From positions 1 through 39,775 of the forward strand of contig CALWNV010000008.1 in assembly GCA_944382895.1 (NCBI GenBank): DNA of 39,775 nucleotides, given 5' to 3'. The notes under the pieces are model-generated. The model had not been told where the DNA came from. It saw only the letters and a program-made list of their open reading frames with translations, and did no database searches. Made by a program: the position numbers and the translations under genes. Of this stretch, positions 6,439 through 16,297 are shown piece by piece (the first letter of the stretch is position 1; each line of letters starts with the position of its first letter). This DNA is from an uncultured Clostridia bacterium (GTDB taxonomy: Bacteria; Bacillota; Clostridia; Oscillospirales; UBA644).

Positions 6439-9348
6439 TTATTTAACATCTTCAAACCGTATCAGGACAATGTCGGAAATCGCAAAAGAAGCGTCGTCTC
6501 CGGAGGAAGAAAACAGTTTTAACGCCGAAACTTTTTGGAGAGTGTCGTCCTCCGAAAAGTTTTTGGAAACAGTCATGGTAACGACCCTGCTTTCTCCTGC
6601 TTCAAACTTTCCGGAAGACTCGAGAATAATTTCAGAAGATCCCGCCGTCAAGGCAACGGAAACACCTCCTGAAACCTCCGTTCCGGTATTCTTTACAACA
6701 AAACGGATCGTATTATATTCAGTCAAACTGAAACTTCCGCATGAAAAGGCCTGTTCTGTCAGCATAAAACGCCGTAAATCAGCGTCAAAACGTATATTGA
6801 GAGCCTCATCGGAAACAACGACGTTTTCTCCATATCTGTTCCCGGGGACAGAGGCAATAGCGTCAATAATATCCGGATCAGAAAGATCTGACATAGTACA
6901 AGAATTACTTATATTCTGGATTATCATTTTCTTAAAGAGTTCTGTTTTATCTCCAAAAGAAACTTCGACTTCATAAAAATTCCGGCCAACTTCGGGAAGG
7001 TATATATCATATTCATATTCATCATATTTTTCGGTTTCATCTTTCAACAATGCGGAAACACCTTCCACGCGAACCTCGGCACCATGCGGAACATAGAGCG
7101 TAAGCCTTTTTTTGTAAATATCTGTTTCATCGGATCCGGCATAAAAATCCTCTCCCGTAACTACAAGAGGAATAGTATTATTTATATCGGCGCGAATACA
7201 TTCCCTTACTTTAAAAGACATCTCTATATCATCGGAAATAATCTTTTTAACAGCGTCCGTCACCAGAGTCGAGGTTATCTGATCTTCCAACGACCCTATG
7301 TTTTGAATAGTATGATCGGTAAACATATTGGCCGCATTTTCTTCTCGCGCGGCAATCCGGTCAATCGGTATATCCAGTATATCCGCGTTTTCACGGAACC
7401 GCATATTTTCGAGCTCAATATATTCAGCGTCTTCAATACGCTTTAGATACCGTGTAAAAGATTCTCCGTTAACCGAAACCGATATCTCCCTCAAATTTTC
7501 ATATGCTGTCAAAAAAACAGAGGAATATATACTGTAATTTTCTTTTTCAACCACCTTTTGCGGAGCTTCACCGTCAATCAGAACAGATGCACCGGGTTCC
7601 GCATAAACCCGGACTTCTCGTTTATTAGTGCTTTCCTCATCCATATATGGCAAAACAGCCGCAATCAAATTGCTTTCGGACATTATATCATGTGCGACAA
7701 TCTCACGCATTTTCAGCATAAGCGTTTCATCATGGTCAAAATCTCCCATCGAATTATAAAGAGGGGTATAATATGTATCCATTATTTCATCCGCTGAAAG
7801 CTCTTCTATTCCCCAAGTTTCAAGTCTTTCTGTTATCTTCTCTTCCAAAAGAGTAAGATATATATTGTCTTCCGTGCCGTCTCTTATGCTTTCCATACGC
7901 ATGGACGGAACAGGGATATTTCTATTTATAAATCCGTCGTTTTTGCCTCCGATATAGACAAGATATCCGTCTCCCGCGGAAACAGGGAAAGCATAAGGAT
8001 CTGTCCATTGTTCTCTTGTTTCATATACCTCCGACTCTGCATTGTATTTAGACGAGCCGAGAGTTGCCGTCCAGTAAAGATTCCCCGATATCTGCCAGTC
8101 TTTCTGCATCCACATTACAAGACGCGAAGTCATGAGATAATCCTGTATATGATAAGACGGATAAGGATACCGTGGACCTATACAGCCATACCAATGGACA
8201 TCGTCTCCCGCAACGATCCTGTCTGTCACATAAACTTCATCCTCAGTCGTCTGACTTGACCAAATCCCGCACCACGCATCAATCGCTCCATAAAGACTCT
8301 CTCTGGGCGCAGTAGTCGCTTGTGTTCTTACTTCCGGGAAAAGCTTTTCTAAAGCGGCTTTTTTCGCGAGTCCTTCTTTATTTATGCTTTCGATATCAGG
8401 CGGTTCATCCCTGATAACATCAGTAACGATTTTGTCTAAAAGACCGTATTCCCGCATTTTAGTAAAAAATATTATAGAATCTTCACCAAGTGAATACGTT
8501 CCATCACTGTTTTTAATGAACGTAGTATAATATTTAAGATTCTGAACCCTCGGATTTTCAAGATATTCCTTATAAACTTCGGCAAGAGCTTCAGGAGATG
8601 TCTCCGCAGAAGATACATGCCCGGGATTCATTCTGTATTCAAGGAAAAAATCAAAATACTGTTCAAAAGTCTCATAATAGTCTTCGCCTTCATCTGATCC
8701 GGTAGCGGAAAGAGTATTCCACAAAGACCACATCCATATACAGTAATATCCTTCAAAAGGGATCTCTTCCGGAAGCTCAAAATCCCAGACCTCGATCTCG
8801 ACTGGGATATTTATAACTCCGCTGTCATGGGTAACAGTGACTGTCGCGGTATAAATCCCGGAAGGCTGTCCTTTCGGGGCAGTCACGGTTATCCAGAAAC
8901 CCTGATTTCTTTCCGCGGGAATATCGACCGAGTTCAGATCATCATATTCAAGAGGAATAAGCGCGTCAGGATACCAGCCTTCCACGGGATACTCCGCAGC
9001 CTGTTTTTCAATATAATAATAATGCTCTCTGAAAAGACGAACATCGTCTATCGTGTATCCTTCAGCACTTTTGGGGACAGTCATTGAAACGCTGACATTT
9101 TTCACATCTTCTTCGAAATTCAGTATAAACTGCATGCCTTCGGCCTCATTTTTCGCGAGAGAAGCCGTCAGTGTATCTATACCGTTAGGCGGGATTGTTT
9201 CTTCCGCCCGGTATTTACGCGCATTAGACACGATAAAAACATTTTCAATCCCCATTTCTACAGGGGGGATTCTTACAACAGCGCATGATGACAGAACTGA
9301 CACGATACTTGCTAAAAGCAATAAAACAGATAAAAAAGACTTTTTCAT
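6439..9348 (-). CDS. Large DUF4091 / GH123-like lipoprotein
   Basis: A 969-residue lipid-anchored extracellular protein. The N-terminus is a type II signal peptide with a long leucine-rich core and lipobox LSSC (Cys22). An N-terminal beta-sandwich follows (about 40-190, with ASLAKNEAEGMQF and VEIEVWDFELP). Next is a TIM-barrel domain of the DUF4091 / glycoside hydrolase 123 type: EGYYCIWMW, then IRDEPPD with the Asp314-Glu315 pair matching the catalytic D-E of GH123 enzymes, and GNLYWTATLG. The rest is long and beta-rich, with no repeats I can name. GH123 proteins cleave N-acetylgalactosaminides, but DUF4091 is broader and the true substrate is unknown. AGAGGG precedes the start. It is co-oriented with the cytoplasmic GH99-like gene upstream and the aldolase/dehydrogenase genes downstream. 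Confidence 0.8.
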   Translation of the reverse strand: MKKSFLSVLLLLASIVSVLSSCAVVRIPPVEMGIENVFIVSNARKYRAEETIPPNGIDTLTASLAKNEAEGMQFILNFEEDVKNVSVSMTVPKSAEGYTIDDVRLFREHYYYIEKQAAEYPVEGWYPDALIPLEYDDLNSVDIPAERNQGFWITVTAPKGQPSGIYTATVTVTHDSGVINIPVEIEVWDFELPEEIPFEGYYCIWMWSLWNTLSATGSDEGEDYYETFEQYFDFFLEYRMNPGHVSSAETSPEALAEVYKEYLENPRVQNLKYYTTFIKNSDGTYSLGEDSIIFFTKMREYGLLDKIVTDVIRDEPPDIESINKEGLAKKAALEKLFPEVRTQATTAPRESLYGAIDAWCGIWSSQTTEDEVYVTDRIVAGDDVHWYGCIGPRYPYPSYHIQDYLMTSRLVMWMQKDWQISGNLYWTATLGSSKYNAESEVYETREQWTDPYAFPVSAGDGYLVYIGGKNDGFINRNIPVPSMRMESIRDGTEDNIYLTLLEEKITERLETWGIEELSADEIMDTYYTPLYNSMGDFDHDETLMLKMREIVAHDIMSESNLIAAVLPYMDEESTNKREVRVYAEPGASVLIDGEAPQKVVEKENYSIYSSVFLTAYENLREISVSVNGESFTRYLKRIEDAEYIELENMRFRENADILDIPIDRIAAREENAANMFTDHTIQNIGSLEDQITSTLVTDAVKKIISDDIEMSFKVRECIRADINNTIPLVVTGEDFYAGSDETDIYKKRLTLYVPHGAEVRVEGVSALLKDETEKYDEYEYDIYLPEVGRNFYEVEVSFGDKTELFKKMIIQNISNSCTMSDLSDPDIIDAIASVPGNRYGENVVVSDEALNIRFDADLRRFMLTEQAFSCGSFSLTEYNTIRFVVKNTGTEVSGGVSVALTAGSSEIILESSGKFEAGESRVVTMTVSKNFSEDDTLQKVSALKLFSSSGDDASFAISDIVLIRFEDVK

Positions 9349-9422
9349 TTATTCCCTCTCAAACCCTTTCCCTTCAATAAACAGAATATATTTTTAACAT
9401 TCATATATAAAAAATATCTCTA

Positions 9423-11042
9423 TTAAAACTTATAGTACCAACTAAGCCGGCCGATAGGCAAAACGCTCCCGGAAACATAATATTCAGAAATATCAAAAGG
9501 ATCTCTTACGCTGTCAGCCACCTTAAAATATATCCCAGGAACAGAATCCGCCCCGATAAAATCACGAGGGATCACTATCTGCATAATATTTTTTTCTATA
9601 ACGATGTCCGTTTTTGTATATGTTACTGTGTGACCGGAACAATTCAGCTCGTCCAAAGACCCGGTGCAACGGCGATTCACAACAAATTTATAGCCTTCCC
9701 AACCCTGTTTCGCCGGAAGCCCTGGGCTTATAAAAACATTCATCCAACCGGGACGTCTCTTGCTTTCCGTTATATCGTTTTCCGTTTTGATAAAAAAATA
9801 AATATTATTTTCATCATGGCACACACGTACCTGTGTGATGTTGTTTTCAGCCGGATCTGTATGATATTTGATTTTATTGTCGTAAGAATATGCGTTTCGG
9901 CTGTAATTATCCTCGGTCTGCGGCAGATATATATTTTCAACCTTTTCCCACTGCTCAATTCCGGCAGAAATATCTATAGTTACAGGAGGAACTCCTTTTG
10001 TATATTCCGTTGCTTTTTTGAAACGCCTTATATTATTTATCATCTGCATATAAAAAGAGTCTCCGTAACCGCCTCTCATCATCTCCACATCTCGTGAATA
10101 TTCCTCCGAAAAACAATCACAAAACCCTGTTTCACCCAAAAGATTCAGCTTTTGAGCGCCCCACTCATTCCAACCGGTTATAAATACTTCTTTTACGTCT
10201 TTTTCTATAGCAGTATCCCATTGTCTGGCAAAATTCTGACCGAGACGAAAAGAATCATGATTCTCATTCCCGGAATGATCATAGCCGCGTCCCCAATTCC
10301 CTTTCTGAGTATAGAAAACACCTTTAGCATGCTGAGCAACAGAGACACTTATAACCCCGTTATGCACAGGCTGAGGGAAGGTCCACTCCATCCACGGGAA
10401 CCCGTTTTCTTTATATTTTTCGTTAGGCCATTGAGCAATCCTCACATCAAAAAACTCATATGCGTCCGGATCTTTCTTTTCCAGGTCTTCAGTGGCTATT
10501 ATCACAGGTTTTCCGTTTGGGCAATACCAGACATCCGGATGGAAATTTTTTTCCGTATAAAAAATCTTCCTGATAGCGCCAACCGTTTCCGCCGAACCCG
10601 AGTTGGTATAACAAACAACTTTAGGGACTTTTACACCTGCTTTTTGATATCTTTCCAATTCCTCCATTATATTTATAATCACTTGCGGATATATAGACGC
10701 ATTAGTATTATCAAAAACTATATAATCAATCCCTGCGGCTGAAAGCAATTCTATATGTTTACGGATAACAAACCTTTCTTCACTGTTATAATAACCGTAA
10801 AGAGGTTCCCCCCAATAATGGAAACCCCACGAAGGACTTTTATCAGAACCCGACACATCCCATAAAGCTTCCGGATCTTCTCTCAAAAGTTTATTGATAT
10901 CATATACTGCCTTATCATTCAATTGCCCGAGCCAACAAAAATAAAAAATCCCTACCTGTTTTTCTTCGTCAAGCGTATCATACGGCATAATGACTCTTCC
11001 GAATTCGTCAACTCCGCAAAGCTTATTAAAACTTTTGTCCAC
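9423..11042 (-). CDS. Cytoplasmic GH99/WbsX-like protein with CBM9-like tail
   Basis: A 539-residue protein with no signal peptide. The first two thirds look like the GH99/GH71/WbsX-type barrel: VGIFYFCWLGQ, EPLYGYY, RKHIELLSAAGIDYIVFDNTN, and FITGWNEWGAQ with Glu293. The last part (about 370-539) resembles a CBM9-type beta-sandwich (ITQVRVCHDENNIYFFIKTE, then FVVNR). It is a clear paralogue of the secreted protein at 26632, with a matching domain order. The preferred start is GTG at 11042, seven bases after GGAGG; the longer frame begins at TTG 11060, before that ribosome site. Family enzymes act on alpha-linked glycans. A cytosolic copy would act on imported oligosaccharides, which is inference. 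Confidence 0.75.
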   Translation of the reverse strand: MDKSFNKLCGVDEFGRVIMPYDTLDEEKQVGIFYFCWLGQLNDKAVYDINKLLREDPEALWDVSGSDKSPSWGFHYWGEPLYGYYNSEERFVIRKHIELLSAAGIDYIVFDNTNASIYPQVIINIMEELERYQKAGVKVPKVVCYTNSGSAETVGAIRKIFYTEKNFHPDVWYCPNGKPVIIATEDLEKKDPDAYEFFDVRIAQWPNEKYKENGFPWMEWTFPQPVHNGVISVSVAQHAKGVFYTQKGNWGRGYDHSGNENHDSFRLGQNFARQWDTAIEKDVKEVFITGWNEWGAQKLNLLGETGFCDCFSEEYSRDVEMMRGGYGDSFYMQMINNIRRFKKATEYTKGVPPVTIDISAGIEQWEKVENIYLPQTEDNYSRNAYSYDNKIKYHTDPAENNITQVRVCHDENNIYFFIKTENDITESKRRPGWMNVFISPGLPAKQGWEGYKFVVNRRCTGSLDELNCSGHTVTYTKTDIVIEKNIMQIVIPRDFIGADSVPGIYFKVADSVRDPFDISEYYVSGSVLPIGRLSWYYKF

Positions 11043-11158
11043 ACTCAACCCTCCGAACAATAATTTTTTATATTATATAATGTAAATGTGAAAAAGAATT
11101 GAATATCAAGCCAATAAAAAAATAATCTCCATAAAAAATTTAACATAAAAGCCAGATT

Positions 11159-11246
11159 ATCACATTTTACAAAAAGTTCATCACATTTAGTGATATTGGT
11201 ATTGACATACGTGATATTTTGTGATATAATATCAATACAATGTGAT
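11159..11246. promoter_or_regulatory. Phased ATCAC/GTGAT operator array
   Basis: Six exact pentamers occur: ATCAC at 11159-11163 and 11180-11184, and GTGAT at 11190-11194, 11211-11215, 11221-11225 and 11242-11246. Their centres step by 21, 10, 21, 10 and 21 bases, so all face the same side of the helix. A seventh imperfect copy, ATCAA at 11231, fits the same phase. Together they form a palindrome upstream of -35 (11180-11194) and a 13-base palindrome over -10 (11222-11234). This looks like a cooperative repressor site. The regulator is unknown. Confidence 0.6.
11202..11230 (+). promoter_or_regulatory. Consensus sigma-A promoter for the small membrane protein
   Basis: TTGACA at 11202-11207 and TATAAT at 11225-11230 with a 17-base spacer: a perfect consensus pair. 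GTGAT pentamers lie in the spacer and overlap the -10 box, so access by RNA polymerase is probably controlled. Confidence 0.85.
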
Positions 11247-11265
11247 CTTACAGGAGGAAGGCTTT

Positions 11266-11559
11266 ATGACAAAAACATTTGAGAGACAGGGTACATTTGA
11301 ATTTGATTTTGATCATACAAAAGAAGTTGTAAAAAAAACCACATCCACCGCAGCAAAAAAGTTTTCAAATAAACTGAACGGCTTTTATGTGTTTATCGGA
11401 GCAATATCATTAGCGCTTACCGTATATATGTCCATAGGTATATTTGCGGCAGCCGAAAGAGATTTCAATGGGGGATTCGGCGGAGAAATAATTTTGGCGG
11501 CAGGAGTGTTTTTCGGGATAAGATTTTTATGGAAAAAAATAAAAATAAGATTAAAATAA
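11266..11559 (+). CDS. Small two-helix membrane protein, unknown
   Basis: A 97-residue protein that I do not recognise. The N-terminal 40 residues are charged (ERQGTFEFDFDHTKEVVKK, then TAAKKFSNKLNG) and probably cytosolic. Two hydrophobic helices follow: FYVFIGAISLALTVYMSIGIF and EIILAAGVFFGIRFLW, with a lysine-rich KKIKIRLK end that would stay inside by the positive-inside rule. The ATG at 11266 has an AGGAGGAAGG ribosome site at good spacing; an upstream ATG in frame would include that site. It is transcribed alone from a consensus promoter with an elaborate operator, which suggests tight control and perhaps a stress or regulatory role. No catalytic motif is visible. Confidence 0.7.
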   Translation: MTKTFERQGTFEFDFDHTKEVVKKTTSTAAKKFSNKLNGFYVFIGAISLALTVYMSIGIFAAAERDFNGGFGGEIILAAGVFFGIRFLWKKIKIRLK

Positions 11560-11651
11560 AATTATATAACAAAAAAACACAAAAAGCCTGGGCATATACA
11601 GACATATATAAGATTTTTTTCAAAAAACAACTCATTATAAATTGAAAGAAA

Positions 11652-11687
11652 AACGGGTTGCGACGAAAATTTTCGCCGCAACCCGTT
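11652..11687 (-). terminator. Strong intrinsic terminator after the lipoprotein esterase
   Basis: A nearly perfect 36-base palindrome, with AACGGGTTGC at one end and GCAACCCGTT at the other. On the minus strand the stem is followed by TTTTTCTTTC. The plus side has no T-run, so it mainly ends the esterase transcript. Confidence 0.8.
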
Positions 11688-11738
11688 ACATTAAAATACA
11701 CTTTTTACATATCACATATCATATTAAAATCAAACTTT

Positions 11739-12557
11739 TCATCCGTTGTTCATGTTTGAAAAAATAAACTCAAAATATAAAGTCTCTATAACTCCCGGCA
11801 TTGCAACATGAGTCATGGTCTCCGGTCTTTTATATACGACGTCAAAACCTTTGCCCAATAAAAGTGAATTCAAAATATCACTGTGATCCTCTGCCGGAAC
11901 ATCAGTATCTGATCCTCCATGTACAAGAAAATAAGGGATATCCTTAAGTTCATCAATAAGATGAATAGGAGAAACCGTTTTTATCGCATCTTCAAAAGGC
12001 ATATCATAATCACCTAAAGCACGGATAATACTTCTCCAAGCGCTTGCGTTGTATTCCGCATAGGCGAACAAATCACACACAGCACTGTCGGCTGCGACCG
12101 CCGTAACATTATGTTTTGAATATACAGAATATGTTATAGCGCCTGCGCCTCCCATACTGTGGCCTGTGGAAACTACGGGAATATCTTTATCCAAACCAAA
12201 ATGCTCTATAAGAATATCTATAATCCTGTCGGTCATCCGTACCGCAGTCTTGTCCATCCAATTCCATGGTCCGTTACTCGGAAAAACATACAATACATTT
12301 TGCGCGGTGCAGCGGCGTCCGACCGCGGGATTTCCCGCAAGAGACTGGTCGGAGATACCGTGGAACTCCAGCATTATGCCTCGTATAGGCTCCTCAAAAT
12401 TTTCCGCATCTGAAACATTCGTGGCACAAAATAAAGAAAGGTTGTCAAATGTTATAATGCTTTCAAAAGGCTCACCTCCGGCATCGGAAACAACCGTACA
12501 TGCGGAAACCGAGAGCATCAAAGAAAAAACTATAAATAGTGATACTGCCTTTTTCAT
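11739..12557 (-). CDS. Lipoprotein alpha/beta hydrolase (esterase-like)
   Basis: A 272-residue protein with a type II signal peptide ending in MLSVSAC (Cys20), so it is anchored on the outer face of the membrane. The alpha/beta-hydrolase fold shows an oxyanion-region EFHG, the nucleophile elbow GHSMGG, an acid in VHGGSDTDVP and the catalytic His in MTHVAMPG. This type resembles PHB depolymerase/feruloyl-esterase-like hydrolases; the ester substrate cannot be named. It follows a cytoplasmic paralogue by 11 bases, with GGGAGG before its ATG. The two share GHSMGG, WNWM and HVAMPG blocks, so this is a tandem duplication in which one copy gained or kept a signal peptide. A strong terminator lies downstream. 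Confidence 0.85.
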   Translation of the reverse strand: MKKAVSLFIVFSLMLSVSACTVVSDAGGEPFESIITFDNLSLFCATNVSDAENFEEPIRGIMLEFHGISDQSLAGNPAVGRRCTAQNVLYVFPSNGPWNWMDKTAVRMTDRIIDILIEHFGLDKDIPVVSTGHSMGGAGAITYSVYSKHNVTAVAADSAVCDLFAYAEYNASAWRSIIRALGDYDMPFEDAIKTVSPIHLIDELKDIPYFLVHGGSDTDVPAEDHSDILNSLLLGKGFDVVYKRPETMTHVAMPGVIETLYFEFIFSNMNNG

Positions 12558-12568
12558 AATATGCCTCC

Positions 12569-13285
12569 CTAAATATGCTTAAAAATAAATTCAAAATATT
12601 TTTCTAAATTCACTCCGGGCATGGCGACATGCCCCATATCTCTGACTTCGTCATATAAAACATTTTTCCCGAATTTTTTCATTTCAGATACAAAAACATC
12701 GGAATTATGTTTTTTATCCACTGTTGCATCTTCCATACCATGTACAATATAATACGGTATATCAGGCATATCTTTCACGCGGTAAACGGGAGAACAATTT
12801 TTCATAATTTCGTCATATGACCCATCATATCCGCCAAATGCATGAACTATCGTCCGCGGAATAACTTCTTCCGAAGAGGAAAAAGCATATAAGTCACATA
12901 CAGGGCAATTAGCGGCGCACGCGATAACATTATGAACGGAATTAAGCGTAAACATAAGAGCTCCGTATCCGCCCATACTATGCCCGGTAGAAATAACCGG
13001 AGTTTTTTCATCGAGTCCAAATTTCTCAAACAAAATATCGATACATCTGTCCGTTGTCCTTACAAGCGCCGTGTTCATCCAGTTCCACTGTCCCCCGTAA
13101 GGATAAAGATACAACATGTTATGCTCATCACATCTTTTTGCAAAATCAGGATCCTGAAGCCCAAAACAGGAATCATAAAGCCCATGAAATTGAGTAACCA
13201 AACCTTTCGGACTCTCACAGGTATCAAGATTTGTCGCAGCATAAAAAGCGATGTTATCAATTGTAATATGTTCTTGAAAAGACAT
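12569..13285 (-). CDS. Cytoplasmic alpha/beta hydrolase, paralogue of the lipoprotein copy
   Basis: A 238-residue protein that starts directly with the hydrolase fold (ITIDNIAFYAATN) and has no signal peptide. The triad is visible: serine in GHSMGG, acid in HGMEDATVD and histidine in MGHVAMPG. The GLVTQFHGLYD segment would supply the oxyanion hole. It matches the next gene along nearly its whole length, so both probably attack related esters on opposite sides of the membrane. AAAGGATGG precedes the start. It lies 63 bases after secA on the same strand with no terminator seen between, so it may be read through from secA or have its own weak promoter. Confidence 0.85.
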   Translation of the reverse strand: MSFQEHITIDNIAFYAATNLDTCESPKGLVTQFHGLYDSCFGLQDPDFAKRCDEHNMLYLYPYGGQWNWMNTALVRTTDRCIDILFEKFGLDEKTPVISTGHSMGGYGALMFTLNSVHNVIACAANCPVCDLYAFSSSEEVIPRTIVHAFGGYDGSYDEIMKNCSPVYRVKDMPDIPYYIVHGMEDATVDKKHNSDVFVSEMKKFGKNVLYDEVRDMGHVAMPGVNLEKYFEFIFKHI

Positions 13286-13348
13286 CCGACCATCCTTTCA
13301 TTTGTTTTTTTTCTGAGAGAACTTCCAGTCTAAAAAACAAAAACCTGT

Positions 13349-16105
13349 TTATTCCGCGCCACTTTCTTTTCCGCAACATTTTTTATACTTCAATCCGCTT
13401 CCACATGGACATGGATCGTTTCTGCCTACCTTTTGCGCCGACGTCTTAACTATCGGTCTCCGTTTTTCAGAGCTTGCCGCCATCGCTTCTGAAGAACTCT
13501 CTCCTGAAATTTTGGCGATCTGCTTACGCTTAATATCCTGATTGCGTATAATCCTTACAGTCAACACCTGTTTAACCGTATCCTGTTTTATAGCATTTAT
13601 CATTTCGTCGAACATCTCGGCGCTCTCAAAACGGTATTCAACAACCGGATCTCTGTTGGAATACGCCCGTAAAGATACCCCTTGTCTCAGATCGTCTACA
13701 GCATCTATATGATCCATCCAATGTTTATCCACATTACGGAGAAGGATTATCCTTTCAAGCTCACGCATCTTTTCCGGAGTATTCGCTTCCTCGGAAGCTG
13801 CATACGCCTGACGCATCCTATCCTGTAAAAGCTCGACAATATCTCCCTTTTTGAGTTTTTTAACCTCTTCTTCGGAAAATTCAAGTTCCCCTTCACTGAA
13901 CAAAAACCTGAACTCATCTTTAAGCGCGGGGAAATTCCAGTGTTCAGAATCATCTCCGGCAAGAAACCTATCACAAGTTTCTTCCGCAACATCTAAAGCC
14001 ATCTTAGAAATATATTCTTTCAAATCCTGTCCGTCAAGAACCATCTGACGCTGCTTATATATAAGCGTTCTCTGCTGATTAATAACATCATCATACTGTA
14101 AAACTCTTTTCCGGCGCTCAAAATTCTGGCTTTCAACCTTCTTTTGCGCACTTTCAATAGTGCTTGACAGCATTTTCGCTTCAATGGGCTGATCTTCATC
14201 CATTTTGAATGCGTTTGCGATCATTGCTATACGATCCCCGCCAAATAAACGCATCAGATCATCCTCAAGGGAAATATAGAAACAACTTTCACCTATATCT
14301 CCCTGACGCCCCGAACGACCTCTCAACTGATTATCTATACGCCGGCTTTCGTGTCTTTCGGTACCGACAATGCAAAGCCCTCCGGCATCACGAACTTCAA
14401 CAGCTTCTGAATTAACTTCTTCCCGGAACTTTTCATACAGTTCTTTATATCTTGAACGGGCTTTCTCTACTTCTTCTTCATCACTTTCAACAAACGAAGT
14501 CGCCTGAACTATATATTCATGCTCAAATCCTTCTTTCTCCATTTGTTTTTTTGCCATGTACTCAGCGTTACCGCCGAGAATAATGTCCGTTCCGCGTCCC
14601 GCCATATTCGTAGCGATTGTAACGGCACCCTTTTTCCCTGCCTGAGCAATTATTGCAGCTTCTTTTTCATGATTTTTAGCATTTAAAACATTATGGGGAA
14701 TCCCCTCACGTTTCAGTAAAGAACTAAGCAACTCAGACTTTTCTATCGTCACCGTACCAACAAGGACAGGCTGCCCTTTCTCATGAGCTTCTTTTATATG
14801 ACGAATGACAGCGGTAAATTTCCCGTTTTCTGTTTTGAAGACACGATCATTCAGATCTTTTCTTATCATAGGCTTATTTGTGGGTATCTCAACCACATCA
14901 AGCGCATATATCTCCTTAAACTCTTCTTGTTCGGTCATTGCCGTTCCCGTCATACCGGCAAGTTTATCATAAAGCCGGAAAAGATTCTGAAAAGTTATCG
15001 TAGCAAGCGTTTTGCTTTCGTTTTCTATTTTTACGTTTTCTTTAGCTTCTATTGCCTGATGGAGCCCGTTGGAATATCTGCGACCGAACATAAGCCGGCC
15101 AGTAAATTCATCTACGATTATTACCTCACCGTCTTTAACGACATAATCCACATCGCGCTGCATTGTCCCGTAAGCTTTCAACGCTTGATTGATATAATGC
15201 TGAAGCTCGACGTTCTCAATGTCGGCAAGATTCTCCACTCCAAACGCTTCCTGAGCTTTTCGCACACCGTTTGCGCTCAAGACCGCATTTTTATTTTTCT
15301 CCTCGATGATATAATCCTCTTCAATATCATCGTAATTTTCTTTAGTTTCCATCTCCTTAAGTTTAAGAGGTCTGAGACGTTTGACAAAAGCGTTCGCTCT
15401 CTGATACATCTCATCACTCTCTTCTCCGTGTCCGGAGATAATCAACGGGGTTCTCGCTTCATCAATAAGAATACTGTCTACCTCATCGACAATCGCGTAT
15501 GCGTGACCACGTTGTACCATATCTTCTTTGTATATGACCATATTGTCACGAAGATAATCAAAACCGAATTCGTTATTGGTACCATATGTTATATCCGCGG
15601 CATATGCTTGACGACGCTGAGCATTTGTAAGACCATGAACTATAAGCCCGACATTCAGTCCGAGGAAATTATATATTTTACCCATCCATTCGCTGTCACG
15701 TCTGGCAAGATAATCGTTTACAGTAACAACATGTACACCTTTGCCGCCAAGAGCATTAAGATAAGCAGGAAGAGTTGCGACAAGCGTTTTACCTTCACCC
15801 GTTTTCATCTCGGCTATACGTCCCTGATGTAAAACTATTCCGCCTATAAGCTGACAATCAAAGTGCCGCATCCCGAGAACTCTGTCGGATGCCTCTCTTA
15901 CAGTGGCAAAAGCCTCCGGAAGGAGGTCTTCCATGGTTTCACCGGAGGCAAGTCTGTCCCTGAACTCTTCCGTTTTCCTTTTCAGTTGCGCGTCAGTCAA
16001 TTTTTTATATTCTTCCTCAAGCGAAGTTATTTTCGTAAGCATGGGCGTGAATTTTTTTATCTCACGTTTGCTTGAATTCCCCCAAATTGCATCTAAAAAT
16101 CCCAT
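13349..16105 (-). CDS. secA: SecA, preprotein translocase ATPase
   Basis: A 918-residue motor ATPase that drives unfolded preproteins through SecYEG at the membrane. It has the full family architecture: an N-terminal MGFLDAIWG start, Walker [10 protein letters not shown], Walker [17 protein letters not shown], the preprotein-crosslinking region, the second nucleotide fold with [10 protein letters not shown] and RGRSGRQGD, then the scaffold and wing domains. It ends in a zinc-binding SEC-C motif [13 protein letters not shown]. The start is the ATG at 16105, five bases after GGAGG; the frame extends four codons upstream through that site. It is divergent from the YifB-type gene. No interruption is seen. 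Confidence 0.98.
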   Translation of the reverse strand: MGFLDAIWGNSSKREIKKFTPMLTKITSLEEEYKKLTDAQLKRKTEEFRDRLASGETMEDLLPEAFATVREASDRVLGMRHFDCQLIGGIVLHQGRIAEMKTGEGKTLVATLPAYLNALGGKGVHVVTVNDYLARRDSEWMGKIYNFLGLNVGLIVHGLTNAQRRQAYAADITYGTNNEFGFDYLRDNMVIYKEDMVQRGHAYAIVDEVDSILIDEARTPLIISGHGEESDEMYQRANAFVKRLRPLKLKEMETKENYDDIEEDYIIEEKNKNAVLSANGVRKAQEAFGVENLADIENVELQHYINQALKAYGTMQRDVDYVVKDGEVIIVDEFTGRLMFGRRYSNGLHQAIEAKENVKIENESKTLATITFQNLFRLYDKLAGMTGTAMTEQEEFKEIYALDVVEIPTNKPMIRKDLNDRVFKTENGKFTAVIRHIKEAHEKGQPVLVGTVTIEKSELLSSLLKREGIPHNVLNAKNHEKEAAIIAQAGKKGAVTIATNMAGRGTDIILGGNAEYMAKKQMEKEGFEHEYIVQATSFVESDEEEVEKARSRYKELYEKFREEVNSEAVEVRDAGGLCIVGTERHESRRIDNQLRGRSGRQGDIGESCFYISLEDDLMRLFGGDRIAMIANAFKMDEDQPIEAKMLSSTIESAQKKVESQNFERRKRVLQYDDVINQQRTLIYKQRQMVLDGQDLKEYISKMALDVAEETCDRFLAGDDSEHWNFPALKDEFRFLFSEGELEFSEEEVKKLKKGDIVELLQDRMRQAYAASEEANTPEKMRELERIILLRNVDKHWMDHIDAVDDLRQGVSLRAYSNRDPVVEYRFESAEMFDEMINAIKQDTVKQVLTVRIIRNQDIKRKQIAKISGESSSEAMAASSEKRRPIVKTSAQKVGRNDPCPCGSGLKYKKCCGKESGAE

Positions 16106-16297
16106 TATGACCTCCAAATTCCATATTTTCCTTCAAATTATCCGGGGACATACACAAATTATTCCATACACAAAAAGACAATGCACCCGGGCCGGTCGTA
16201 ATACAGAAAAAACATTGTTTTATTTCTGTATTCCTTAATTTTTTTATTATAGCATAAAATATGTAAAAAATCTATACTTTTTTTTAAAAAAATAATA

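Noticed and set aside
6278..6976. A 232-codon plus-strand frame across the DUF4091 gene end and the DegT promoter.
   Set aside because: Antisense over two real genes and their promoter; low-complexity serine-rich translation.
14783..15832. A long 349-codon plus-strand frame opposite secA.
   Set aside because: It is an antisense shadow of a conserved gene; its translation is rich in Phe, Tyr and Ile without domain logic.
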